A DNA stretch of 34,329 nt from a virus: IMG/VR virus record IMGVR_UViG_3300036985_001945, positions 1 through 34,329 of that record. One strand, given 5' to 3'. The position numbers were made by a program, and so were the translations under genes. Shown here piece by piece: positions 1 through 6,671 of the stretch. Below the pieces are notes generated by a model. That model made no database searches and had not been told where the DNA came from. It saw nothing but the letters and a program-made list of their open reading frames with translations. Position 1 is the stretch's first letter, and each line of letters starts with the position of its first letter.

Positions 1-62
1 ACCCAGTTACAAAAGAAGTTGATCCAGATTGTAGACATTTATGGTACGCTATTACTAAAACT
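1..62. repeat. Terminal direct repeat, left copy
   Basis: These 62 bases are identical to 34268-34329. The portal gene reads in frame from the right copy through the left copy to its stop, so the repeat is best explained as the overlap left when a circular or circularly permuted genome was assembled. It is unlikely to be a functional terminal repeat, because it lies inside a coding sequence and has a length typical of an assembly overlap. Confidence 0.9.
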
Positions 63-77
63 AGAAAAAAGAAATAA
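1..77 (+). CDS. Portal protein, C-terminal end (continues from 34329)
   Basis: This is the 3' end of the portal gene that starts at 32287. The reading frame at 34329 ends exactly on a codon. It continues from position 63 with codons for Arg-Lys-Lys-Lys and a TAA stop at 75-77. The next gene starts at 78, directly after the stop. Seen alone the fragment looks like noncoding sequence; across the junction it completes a 685-residue protein. The Cys-Arg-His-x-Trp motif near the C-terminus is encoded in this stretch. Confidence 0.9.
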   Translation, partial: PVTKEVDPDCRHLWYAITKTRKKK

Positions 78-647
78 ATGGCAGACGTTTTATTTATACA
101 AGAAAATTACTTTAAAAAGTTAGCAGGTGTCGATGGCAATGTTGACTGGACTAAGTTAGAAAGTACTATTATAATGGTGCAGGATATTTATATTCAAGCA
201 TTATTAGGAACGCCATTATATGAAGATTTAAAAACTAAGATAATCGCTAATCCATCATTATCATCTTATTTACCTGAAAAGGCTTTAATAGATAATTATA
301 TTGCAAAGTGTTTGGCTTGGTATATTAAAGCAGAAGCTAGTTATAGTTTTAAATTTGCTTATCAAAACAAAGGAATACAAGTTAAAAACAGTACTAATTC
401 AAACGCTGCCGATACAGATGATGTTCAATTAATCAAAGATGAATGGACGTTAAAAGCTAAAGCATACGGTAATTTATTAAAAGATTATTTAGTAGCAAAT
501 AGTGATACGTTTCCAAAGTATTTAGAATATACTGATAGTGGAATGAATAGCAGTAGAAAAAACTACATTAACGGTATTTACATTAGAGATAATGCTACTG
601 ATATTGTAGATGAGATTTATAGAAGAACTAACTTTTTAAACGAATAA
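78..647 (+). CDS. Putative head-tail connector (neck) protein
   Basis: A 189-residue soluble, largely helical protein directly after the portal stop. Its size and its mostly alpha-helical look (long helices around residues 25-50 and 65-90) fit head-tail adaptors of the gp6/DUF6712 kind found after portal and capsid genes in Bacteroidetes phages. It would sit under the portal and form the first ring of the neck. The start at 78 abuts the portal stop, and its own stop abuts the next start (TAAATG), so the genes are translationally packed. The function rests on position and overall look; no catalytic motif is visible. Confidence 0.55.
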   Translation: MADVLFIQENYFKKLAGVDGNVDWTKLESTIIMVQDIYIQALLGTPLYEDLKTKIIANPSLSSYLPEKALIDNYIAKCLAWYIKAEASYSFKFAYQNKGIQVKNSTNSNAADTDDVQLIKDEWTLKAKAYGNLLKDYLVANSDTFPKYLEYTDSGMNSSRKNYINGIYIRDNATDIVDEIYRRTNFLNE

Positions 648-1289
648 ATGTTATCATTAAATCAAGATATTGAATTACTTAGTCAATTTGCGGTTAAGCA
701 TAAATCTATTAACTCATTTTACTTTGGTGATGAATCAGAAGCTGATACAGATGTACAAATAGTATATCCGTTTATGAATGCTATTTTACAGAATCAAAGT
801 ATTTTAAATGGCATAGTTAGCAGAACTTATTTAATTGTTATTTCTGATTTAGTACAAAAGGATAAGAGTAATTTAAACCATGTATTAAGTGATACTGAGC
901 GTATTTGTTGGGATGTTCCTTTATATATGCGACAAGTATCTAATAGTGGTTTAGTTGGTGCTTTTAGAGTTAATCCTAATATTACAGTTACACCCGATGA
1001 TTCAAGAAATGATGACGATGTAGCAAGTAGTTATTTTGATTTAACTATTAGTAGCCCATTAGGAAACGATGCTTGTAACTTACCAATTAATGCAGGTAAT
1101 ATTTTAGATGGTAACTATATTTATGTAGGAGGTTCGATGAGTGGTAATTTCTTAGTAGAAATTAAAGATCAAGATGGTAATGTAGTGCAATCATTTAATA
1201 CAAGTGGTGAGTATGTAATAACTGTTTTAAGTGGTATTAAAGACACTATAACAAGTAATGTAACAACAATAACAGACGATATAATATAA
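648..1289 (+). CDS. Putative neck / tail-completion protein
   Basis: A 213-residue protein beginning immediately after the previous stop and sharing one base with the next gene (TAATG). The N-terminal part (about 1-130) is alpha/beta and resembles the small tail-terminator or head-closure proteins that follow the first connector. Residues after about 145 look like a compact beta domain with a repeated Gly-Asn/Gly-Ser pattern, possibly an Ig-like or carbohydrate-binding tail. The role in joining head to tail is inferred from position between a connector and the receptor-binding genes. Confidence 0.45.
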   Translation: MLSLNQDIELLSQFAVKHKSINSFYFGDESEADTDVQIVYPFMNAILQNQSILNGIVSRTYLIVISDLVQKDKSNLNHVLSDTERICWDVPLYMRQVSNSGLVGAFRVNPNITVTPDDSRNDDDVASSYFDLTISSPLGNDACNLPINAGNILDGNYIYVGGSMSGNFLVEIKDQDGNVVQSFNTSGEYVITVLSGIKDTITSNVTTITDDII

Positions 1290-1984
1290 TGGCAATAGTT
1301 GACGGTAGTTTACAATTAGGATATAAAGATAGTGCTTGGTTTACTGCTAATGCTAGCGTAGTATTATTAGTAGGTCAAATAGTTTATTTACAACAAACTG
1401 GCACTTATAAGATAGGCGATGGTGTAACTGCTTTGAGTGCTTTATCTTTTTTGGGTGGCGGTTCATCAACAACCCCAACCCTACAACAAGTAACAGACGA
1501 GGGAGCAACAACAACAAATCCAATAACAGCAGACGCTTTTTATAATACACTAGGAACCGTTAGTCTTTATACTGATGGTATAAGTGTTTTACAGTCAGAT
1601 GATGCAACACCTTTGTTTGATGCGGATAGGTTAACAGATACAATTAAATATAAAACCGTAGAGATTGCAACCTTAAATGATGTTAATAGTAAACTCCCAA
1701 TACAAGCAACCCAAACAACTGGTGTAGCTTTAACATTTTTAACTGATTCTGTTTACGGTACAATAGGAACTCCCGAAACTGGTAATATAACTTATTCAGC
1801 TACTAATGCAAAGATAGGGGTTACTAATTTAATCATTCATAATAACGGGACTGCTCCAACATTTGCGGCTAATATGAAACAATTGAGTGGTAGTAGTGGG
1901 TATTCATTAGGGGTTGTTAATTATATTTTTGTAACTTATATTAATTCAACTGAGGTTATTTACTCTATAAACCAACGAACATAA
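1289..1984 (+). CDS. Tail fiber / receptor-binding protein with Mtd-like N-terminus
   Basis: A 231-residue protein. Residues about 8-58 match the short attachment module seen at the N-terminus of major-tropism-determinant and hyaluronidase-type tail proteins, with the signature YKIGDGVTALSALSFLGGG. This module fixes a fiber to the tail tip. The remainder is low-complexity Thr/Ser/Asn-rich beta sequence ending in a compact C-terminal domain (from about 165) of a type common at the end of Bacteroidetes phage fibers. It overlaps both neighbours by one base in TAATG junctions. No template/variable repeat or reverse transcriptase was found nearby, so there is no sign of a diversity-generating retroelement. 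Confidence 0.6.
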   Translation: MAIVDGSLQLGYKDSAWFTANASVVLLVGQIVYLQQTGTYKIGDGVTALSALSFLGGGSSTTPTLQQVTDEGATTTNPITADAFYNTLGTVSLYTDGISVLQSDDATPLFDADRLTDTIKYKTVEIATLNDVNSKLPIQATQTTGVALTFLTDSVYGTIGTPETGNITYSATNAKIGVTNLIIHNNGTAPTFAANMKQLSGSSGYSLGVVNYIFVTYINSTEVIYSINQRT

Positions 1985-3579
1985 TGAGTTTAAGACGTAT
2001 GGCAAATTTATCATCTAATGATATTAATTATACAGATGATTATACAGCTCCAACTTGGAGTAGTAATTCATTTAGTTTTGATGGTACAAATAATATATTT
2101 TCTGGTAACTCAACAATAAGCACTACATTAAACAATGCTATTGTAGGTAGTAATAAACAATTTACTTTACAATTATGTGTAAAGAGGGTTACAACTGGAA
2201 CTACTCAAGTTATATTTTGTAGAGATAAATCAAGTGCTACAAGTGCAAGGCAAGTATTAATATTCTTTTCATCTAATAAATTAGTCGTATCGTTATATAC
2301 TAACTCTAGTAATTTTATACAATATACTTCAACTGCATCGTTTTTAGAAACTAGACAATGGTTGCATTTTACAATAGTTTACGATGGTACTCAGTCTGCA
2401 ACTAGCCGTTTAACTGTTTATACAAATGGAATTGCAGAAGCTGGTTCAACTACCCAAACCGGTACATTTACAACCATTAATAACATAACTTCACCAAATG
2501 TAAATATTGGAGGGCGCAGTGATGCTGCTAACTTTTCAACTACTAAGATTAACCATGTAGCTTTATTCAATACGAATTTATCCGCTATAAATGTTGCTTT
2601 ACTTTATAACAATAGAGTTCCTTTTGACATTAGAACAAACGCTACTTTGAATGCAAATTTAGTAATGTATTTAAGTGCGGATCAATCAAGTGTTTTTAGT
2701 ACAAATTGGGCTTGGACTGATTTAGTTGGTGGTGGTGTTTTTACATCTGCTAATATGGTTGTAGGTGATTTAGTAGCGGATGCTCCAGCTTTAAAACAAA
2801 TTAGTGTTATTACTATATTCGGTCAATCTAATGCGGTTGGGAGGGTTGCAATGGCAGAATTAGACAGTAAATATATTGGTGCATTAACTTGGTTAAAAGT
2901 ATGGGATAATGTAAGTAATTCTTTTGTAAACATTAATTCTACTACTAATAACAATCAATTAAATGATTTCCAAAATCAATACGGCATAGAATATTATTTA
3001 GGTAATAAATTAAATAAACACTCAAGAAAAACTCAGTATATTTTAAAATATGCTGTTGGCGGTACAGCCTTAACACCTTTGGAAACTCCTAGTTGGTGTG
3101 TTCCAACTCCTGGCGTTCAACCAAGTGGCGGTACAATGTGGCAAGCGGTTTATAATACTGAGATACCCGATTTATTAGAATGGGAATTGGCAAACGGATT
3201 TACTATTACAAAATTACGATCTATTTGGATTCAAGGTGAAAAGGATTCGCAAGTATTAGGTGAATCAACAACCTATGAAACTAATTGGCTTAACTTTATA
3301 GCATCTGTTATTAACGGTAGGTTAAAATCTTATTTCTATGTTACTCCAAAAATTTACGATTGTTTACTTTCTGTAAATCAAACTAATGTTTTGTATTTGT
3401 ATAAATCAAATATAAATACTGCTAAAAATAATGTTCAATCAACGGATACTACTAATTATCGAACTATAAATACAGATGGGTGTGATGTAAGCACCGTTGA
3501 TTTATCGCATTATACAAAGAATGGGAATATAACATTAGCTAATTTAATTGGTGATTTAATAATAACAGACGGAATATAA
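1984..3579 (+). CDS. Tailspike: LamG-like domain fused to SGNH carbohydrate esterase
   Basis: A 531-residue protein with two visible domains. Residues about 25-235 look like a LamG/concanavalin-A jelly roll, a sugar-binding fold. Residues about 270-531 form an SGNH hydrolase of the sialate O-acetylesterase type. Block I is GQSNAVGR with the nucleophile Ser282, block II is the VGGT glycine near residue 360, block III is WIQGEKD with Glu419, and block V is DLSH with Asp506 and His509. All catalytic residues are present. I infer that it removes acetyl groups from capsule or surface polysaccharide during adsorption. It follows the fiber gene and precedes the lysis genes. Confidence 0.75.
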   Translation: MSLRRMANLSSNDINYTDDYTAPTWSSNSFSFDGTNNIFSGNSTISTTLNNAIVGSNKQFTLQLCVKRVTTGTTQVIFCRDKSSATSARQVLIFFSSNKLVVSLYTNSSNFIQYTSTASFLETRQWLHFTIVYDGTQSATSRLTVYTNGIAEAGSTTQTGTFTTINNITSPNVNIGGRSDAANFSTTKINHVALFNTNLSAINVALLYNNRVPFDIRTNATLNANLVMYLSADQSSVFSTNWAWTDLVGGGVFTSANMVVGDLVADAPALKQISVITIFGQSNAVGRVAMAELDSKYIGALTWLKVWDNVSNSFVNINSTTNNNQLNDFQNQYGIEYYLGNKLNKHSRKTQYILKYAVGGTALTPLETPSWCVPTPGVQPSGGTMWQAVYNTEIPDLLEWELANGFTITKLRSIWIQGEKDSQVLGESTTYETNWLNFIASVINGRLKSYFYVTPKIYDCLLSVNQTNVLYLYKSNINTAKNNVQSTDTTNYRTINTDGCDVSTVDLSHYTKNGNITLANLIGDLIITDGI

Positions 3580-3613
3580 TTATGCAACTAACAGCAAACG
3601 AAACAACTACTAT

Positions 3614-3925
3614 ATGGCTATAAAGTTTAACGAAATGACCTTTGATTTAAAAGACTTGCTATTAATTATAGGATTAGTAGCTGGTTATTTTCGTTTTGAG
3701 CAAAAGCAAAAGGATATGTATAATGAGTTGCGTTCTGAAATAGCTACAATAGTAGCGGATAATAAATTACAGGAGGTTAAAGTAAACGCTAGGTTTGATG
3801 CAATGTTAAATAAACCAACAAGCGAAAAACAAGCTAGCAATAAGATGCTACAATTTATAGCAGTATTACACGATAATAGAATTGGAGTAGTTAAAAAAAG
3901 ATTAGTTAAATTTAGATTGGTTTAA
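3614..3925 (+). CDS. Small membrane protein of the lysis cassette
   Basis: A 103-residue protein with one hydrophobic segment (about residues 11-26) followed by a charged, helical region that may form a coiled coil. It lies 34 bases after the tailspike and one base before the endolysin gene. This topology is shared by some holins, antiholins and spanin-like accessory proteins of Bacteroidetes phages; the sequence does not decide between them. A 13-codon ORF starting at 3582 overlaps its start and is probably not meaningful. Confidence 0.45.
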   Translation: MAIKFNEMTFDLKDLLLIIGLVAGYFRFEQKQKDMYNELRSEIATIVADNKLQEVKVNARFDAMLNKPTSEKQASNKMLQFIAVLHDNRIGVVKKRLVKFRLV

Positions 3926-3926
3926 T

Positions 3927-4328
3927 ATGGCATCAAGAGATAAAAAAGATTTAAGACCTGAGTTAGTGCAGGCATACGAGAAAGCAAAAGAGAAATACTA
4001 TGCTTTATATCCAAACGAACCGCAACCGTTTATAACTTGCACTTATAGAAGTGGTGAGGAACAAAACAAACTATATAATAGTAAGCCAAAGGTGACTAAT
4101 GCAAAGGCAGGACAAAGCCCACACAATTACAATCCTAGCTTTGCCTTTGATATTGGCTTTATTGGTGCAGATAAGAAAATGGATTGGAATAGTAAACTAT
4201 TTGAAAACTTTGCTAATTGTGTTAAATCAGTTAGCGATGTAACGGATTGGGGTGGATCGTGGATTAAGTTTTCTGACAAACCTCACTTTGAGCTAAAAAA
4301 CTGGAAAACTTATATACCTAAAAAATAA
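3927..4328 (+). CDS. Endolysin, M15-family L,D-peptidase (VanY/Ply-like)
   Basis: A 133-residue single-domain peptidase. The zinc-binding signature of family M15 is visible: His66 in SPH, Asp75 in FAFD, and His120 in DKPHFEL. The YRSGEEQNKLY stretch near residue 40 is also typical of this family. Such enzymes cut peptide cross-links of the cell wall (L-Ala-D-Glu or D-Ala-type bonds). No signal peptide is seen, so export depends on a holin, and a two-TM holin gene follows with a one-base overlap (TAATG). The lysis role is strongly supported by both motifs and neighbours. Confidence 0.85.
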   Translation: MASRDKKDLRPELVQAYEKAKEKYYALYPNEPQPFITCTYRSGEEQNKLYNSKPKVTNAKAGQSPHNYNPSFAFDIGFIGADKKMDWNSKLFENFANCVKSVSDVTDWGGSWIKFSDKPHFELKNWKTYIPKK

Positions 4329-4582
4329 TGAAAACATTTATAACTAAACTATTCGCATCACTAGATAATCATTCGCTTGGATATTCTGGACGTAAATTAA
4401 CCGCCTTATTCTGTATTCTAATTGGGGCTTATATCACTTACTGTAAATTACCTACTGAATCATATTTACACGCCTTATACGCATGGCAAGTACTTTGTAT
4501 GTTATGTTTAGGGATTGTAACCGTAGAACAGATTATAAAGTTTAAGAATGGTGGCAAGGATGAGAATACACCGTCTGCTTAA
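4328..4582 (+). CDS. Putative holin
   Basis: An 84-residue protein with two hydrophobic segments (about 24-40 and 49-66), separated by a short polar turn, and a charged, hydrophilic C-terminus. This is the plan of a two-TM holin. It overlaps the endolysin stop by one base and is the last gene before a hairpin terminator at 4599-4618. It would form the membrane lesion that lets the endolysin reach the wall. The family is not recognised from sequence, so the call rests on topology and context. Confidence 0.6.
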   Translation: MKTFITKLFASLDNHSLGYSGRKLTALFCILIGAYITYCKLPTESYLHALYAWQVLCMLCLGIVTVEQIIKFKNGGKDENTPSA

Positions 4583-4589
4583 TTATATA

Positions 4590-4786
4590 AAATGACAAAG
4601 CCTACAATTAAGTAGGCTCTTTCATGCTTTTTTGTAGTCCCCAGTCGTAGATACTTAAACCTATAAACACTAAGCGGTTCGCATATGGTTCTGCTACATA
4701 TCCCCTATCCTTTTAAACTTAACTAAAAGAGTGGTAGAATCACGTAAAGTGTGCTATCCTTCGGTAGTTGCGTTCAATAACATCCG
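4590..4786 (-). ncRNA. Candidate noncoding RNA of about 195 nt
   Basis: This 240-bp gap has no ORF longer than ten codons on the minus strand, yet it starts with a consensus promoter (4790-4821) and ends in a hairpin terminator. Local pairings include a hairpin CTA-CC/GG-A-TAG around 4753-4767, ATATG/CATAT (4685-4703), and AACC (4676-4679)/GGTT (4649-4652, offset by one) crossing CTTA/TAAG, which could form a pseudoknot. The octamer AAGGATAG occurs twice (about 4755 and 4707). It appears less AT-rich than its surroundings. The role is unknown. Confidence 0.5.
4599..4636. terminator. Hairpin terminator between convergent units
   Basis: Perfect 7-bp stem AGCCTAC (4599-4605) / GTAGGCT (4612-4618) with a six-base loop. 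Downstream on plus a T-rich run (to 4634) ends the late/lysis transcript. The same stem read on minus is followed by a weaker T-rich stretch (about 4581-4598) and would end the candidate noncoding RNA. Confidence 0.65.
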
Positions 4787-4789
4787 ACA

Positions 4790-4821
4790 CAAATATAATA
4801 ACTATTTTTTTATTATACAAA
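4790..4821 (-). promoter_or_regulatory. Bacteroidetes-type promoter, minus strand
   Basis: On the minus strand, TTTG (4821-4818), a 20-base spacer, and TATATTTG (4797-4790) match the Bacteroidetes primary-sigma consensus TTTG / TAnnTTTG exactly. Transcription would start near 4784 and run away from the 4823-5413 gene into a region with no ORF. Confidence 0.65.
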
Positions 4822-4822
4822 T

Positions 4823-5413
4823 TTATTTAACAATTAACCCTCCAATAAATCCAACACCTAAACCTACTGCACCACCTTGTAATAAACCTTTTCTGTATTT
4901 ACGTTTTGCGGTCTTAATCTCCGCATCTATGCGTTCTTTATACGCTACTTCGTTAATGCTATCTATGTTGTGCTGGTAGTTACGAATATCAATTATATCT
5001 TGTTGGTTGTTGGTTAGCGTTATGTATTGTGCTATTTGGCTTGATTGATTAGATATAATAAACTCATTAACACTATCCTTTTTTAAGCAAGCGTCATTTA
5101 AAACAGCAAGGGATTTAACGCAAGCGGTATCAACAATTAACAAGCTATCGTATATCGTCTTATATCGTATCACTATTTTAGGTTTAGCTTGATTGAGTTT
5201 AAATAAACTATCTCTTAACACCTTGTTGTTTTCAATCAATACAGCGTTAATAGCTTCTTTATCCTTTACTATTTCGTTTAGGGGGTTGGTTTCAATAATA
5301 GTATTAAACGGCTTAGGCTCGTTGTTACAAGTCATTAAAGCTATAATTATAAGTAGTAATAAAACAGCTCCTAAGAACCATTTAAAGTATTTGTTTTCGG
5401 TTAGGTTTGTCAT
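4823..5413 (-). CDS. Membrane-anchored coiled-coil protein, possible spanin
   Basis: A 196-residue protein with an N-terminal hydrophobic segment (about 13-28) ending in MTC. A long helical, coiled-coil-like middle (about 45-170) follows, then a Gly-zipper-like hydrophobic C-terminus (about 177-196, GGAVGLGVGFIGG). It could be an inner-membrane spanin. If Cys29 is lipidated it could be a single-chain (u-) spanin tethered to both membranes, but MTC is a poor lipobox because Thr and Met sit where Gly/Ala/Ser are usual. It is the last gene of the minus operon, two bases after the 5416-5709 gene and convergent with the holin. Confidence 0.4.
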   Translation of the reverse strand: MTNLTENKYFKWFLGAVLLLLIIIALMTCNNEPKPFNTIIETNPLNEIVKDKEAINAVLIENNKVLRDSLFKLNQAKPKIVIRYKTIYDSLLIVDTACVKSLAVLNDACLKKDSVNEFIISNQSSQIAQYITLTNNQQDIIDIRNYQHNIDSINEVAYKERIDAEIKTAKRKYRKGLLQGGAVGLGVGFIGGLIVK

Positions 5414-5415
5414 GG

Positions 5416-5709
5416 TTATTTAGATTTAAAATTAATACAACCAAAATCGCCATCAGTAACTAAACAATATTGGCTTCGTTCAACTTTGCCAAATGGAACT
5501 ACATTAGATGTATTTTCAAATCTTTGAACGCCTTTATACTTTACTTCATGTCTATTTGCTCTATCCAATAAATATGCAGATTGGTAGTTATCATTTTCAA
5601 ACTTTAGTTTATGGCTAACACAAATACCTGAGTTTTTACAGTATTCTAATTCTGATTGGTTGTTTTTCCAACTAATACAGTTTTTACATTTATTTTCTTT
5701 TGCTTTCAT
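5416..5709 (-). CDS. Small cysteine-rich, probably zinc-binding protein
   Basis: A 97-residue protein with six cysteines: a CKNC pair at the N-terminus (residues 8 and 11), Cys24, Cys30, and a distal pair (YC near 82 and GC near 91). The arrangement resembles small phage proteins that start with a CxxC-x-W motif and end with FGCxxF. A structural zinc site is likely. No function can be read from it. It lies two bases upstream of the membrane protein gene, in the middle of the minus operon. Confidence 0.5.
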   Translation of the reverse strand: MKAKENKCKNCISWKNNQSELEYCKNSGICVSHKLKFENDNYQSAYLLDRANRHEVKYKGVQRFENTSNVVPFGKVERSQYCLVTDGDFGCINFKSK

Positions 5710-5723
5710 ATCTCGCTAAATTA

Positions 5724-5897
5724 CTAATTATTATCTGAATTAAGGTAGTTTTCCATTGATTTTTTTCGGTCAAGCAATACTTTAAGTTTAGCGTTGTACG
5801 TTTCAACTCTTTGTTCAAGCATTTGTATAGTATCGTATAGTGAGTTTATCTCGCATTGTAGCAACTCTAGTGCTATTTTATCTTCTGATTGTGGCAT
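5724..5897 (-). CDS. Small coiled-coil protein
   Basis: A 57-residue ORF (starts MPQSEDKIALELLQ, ends YLNSDNN) with an ATG at 5897, three bases after the upstream stop, and a TAG stop. Residues about 8-52 show regular Leu/Ile spacing expected of a coiled coil. It fills an otherwise empty gap in a tightly packed operon, which supports it being real. Function unknown. Confidence 0.6.
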   Translation of the reverse strand: MPQSEDKIALELLQCEINSLYDTIQMLEQRVETYNAKLKVLLDRKKSMENYLNSDNN

Positions 5898-5900
5898 GGG

Positions 5901-6185
5901 TTATTTAGCTTGATTAACAATAATATTATTTATACTTCCTGCCATCTTTTCGTAATTATCAGAAACTTGTAACGCTTGTTCAAGCATACCTATAACTGAG
6001 CGAATACCGTTTGTTGAAGTTGAAAATCTTAATTCTTGTAATTCAGAACCCTTTATAATTTTATCGCCTTTATTTGAATATTTAGGCTTTTCGATTAATA
6101 AAATTACTTCTGTTTGTGGTATTAATTTACCGCTTCCGTAGTCAACTACGAATGTTTGATTTGTTCTTACTGATGATAATTGCAT
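5901..6185 (-). CDS. Hypothetical protein
   Basis: A 94-residue protein with a beta-rich N-terminal half (residues about 8-55, including a VDYGSGKLIPQTEV stretch) and a helical C-terminal half. I do not recognise it. It lies in the early minus operon between a possible membrane micro-ORF and a coiled-coil gene, a few bases from each. Nothing points to a catalytic function. Confidence 0.55.
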   Translation of the reverse strand: MQLSSVRTNQTFVVDYGSGKLIPQTEVILLIEKPKYSNKGDKIIKGSELQELRFSTSTNGIRSVIGMLEQALQVSDNYEKMAGSINNIIVNQAK

Positions 6186-6202
6186 GATGTTTATGTTTTA
6201 AG

Positions 6203-6292
6203 TTAAGGTTTTCTATTAAGTAAATAATCAATTAAATCTAAATATAAGCACATATAAATAGGGGATAGTATTAGGTGGGATAGTATTTTCAT
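6203..6292 (-). CDS. Possible 29-residue hydrophobic peptide
   Basis: ORF MKILSHLILSPIYMCLYLDL... whose ATG overlaps the stop of the upstream gene in an ATGA junction, a common sign of translational coupling. It contains one hydrophobic stretch long enough to cross a membrane. It includes two copies of the 11-mer GGGATAGTATT (6262-6272 and 6277-6287 on plus), which encode its ILS repeat. It could instead be untranslated spacer. Confidence 0.4.
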   Translation of the reverse strand: MKILSHLILSPIYMCLYLDLIDYLLNRKP

Positions 6293-6498
6293 TTGTTAGT
6301 TGTATTGTCAAATATAAACTTATTTAGATTATCACTATGCTTATGATACAATTTTAACAGTTCTTTGTATGTATCGTTATCTTTCAAAACATCAACATCT
6401 GGCAGTACTTTACTACTATATTTAATATCTGTAAATGTACCGTTAAATAATAGAGTGTTAAAATCTTCTTGAGATAGTGTTAATATTACTTTTGCCAT
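6289..6498 (-). CDS. Hypothetical small protein
   Basis: A 69-residue protein (starts MAKVILTLSQEDFNTLLFNG). Its start overlaps the stop of the upstream gene by one base (TAATG) and its TGA stop overlaps the next small ORF. The first 20 residues look like a beta strand followed by a helix. No family recognised. Confidence 0.55.
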   Translation of the reverse strand: MAKVILTLSQEDFNTLLFNGTFTDIKYSSKVLPDVDVLKDNDTYKELLKLYHKHSDNLNKFIFDNTTNK

Positions 6499-6671
6499 TA
6501 GTGTAAGTGTTTCATTAATAAATCATACTTTAAATCACTACTATCTAGTTCTTCAATTTCTTCATCGTTTAAAGGTACACCATTTAATTCAGCATAAACG
6601 ATATAAGCATCACAATAATCAGGATAGTCTGTATGGTCGATACCCTCAAATTTTACGTTTGTATATTCCAT
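6498..6671 (-). CDS. Small acidic protein
   Basis: A 57-residue ORF (starts MEYTNVKFEGIDHTDYPDYC) coupled at both ends by TAATG junctions with the Sak4-like gene and the 69-residue gene. It is strongly acidic. The pattern DHTDYPDYCDAYI...ELNGVPLNDEEIEEL resembles small phage proteins of unknown function that keep a DYPDxxDAYI motif. The acidic charge could mimic DNA or bind a basic partner, but that is speculation. Confidence 0.6.
   Translation of the reverse strand: MEYTNVKFEGIDHTDYPDYCDAYIVYAELNGVPLNDEEIEELDSSDLKYDLLMKHLH

Noticed and set aside
1289-1984. Possible variable protein of a diversity-generating retroelement
   Set aside because: An Mtd-like N-terminus is present, but there is no reverse transcriptase, accessory gene or template repeat anywhere in the genome, and the C-terminus is not a C-type lectin.
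3582-3623. 13-codon ORF (MQLTANETTTIWL) between the tailspike and the membrane protein
   Set aside because: Very short, overlaps the next start in another frame and shows no recognisable feature; best treated as spacer.
4665-4680. GTGTTTATA on minus at 4670-4662 as a fourth late promoter
   Set aside because: The partner GGGAAAA box is missing at the fixed 12-base distance, so the match is probably chance.
4731-4979. Open frame on plus over the end of the 4823-5413 gene and the noncoding region
   Set aside because: It is antisense to a better-supported gene, Pro/Leu/Ser-rich without domain features, and starts inside the noncoding segment.
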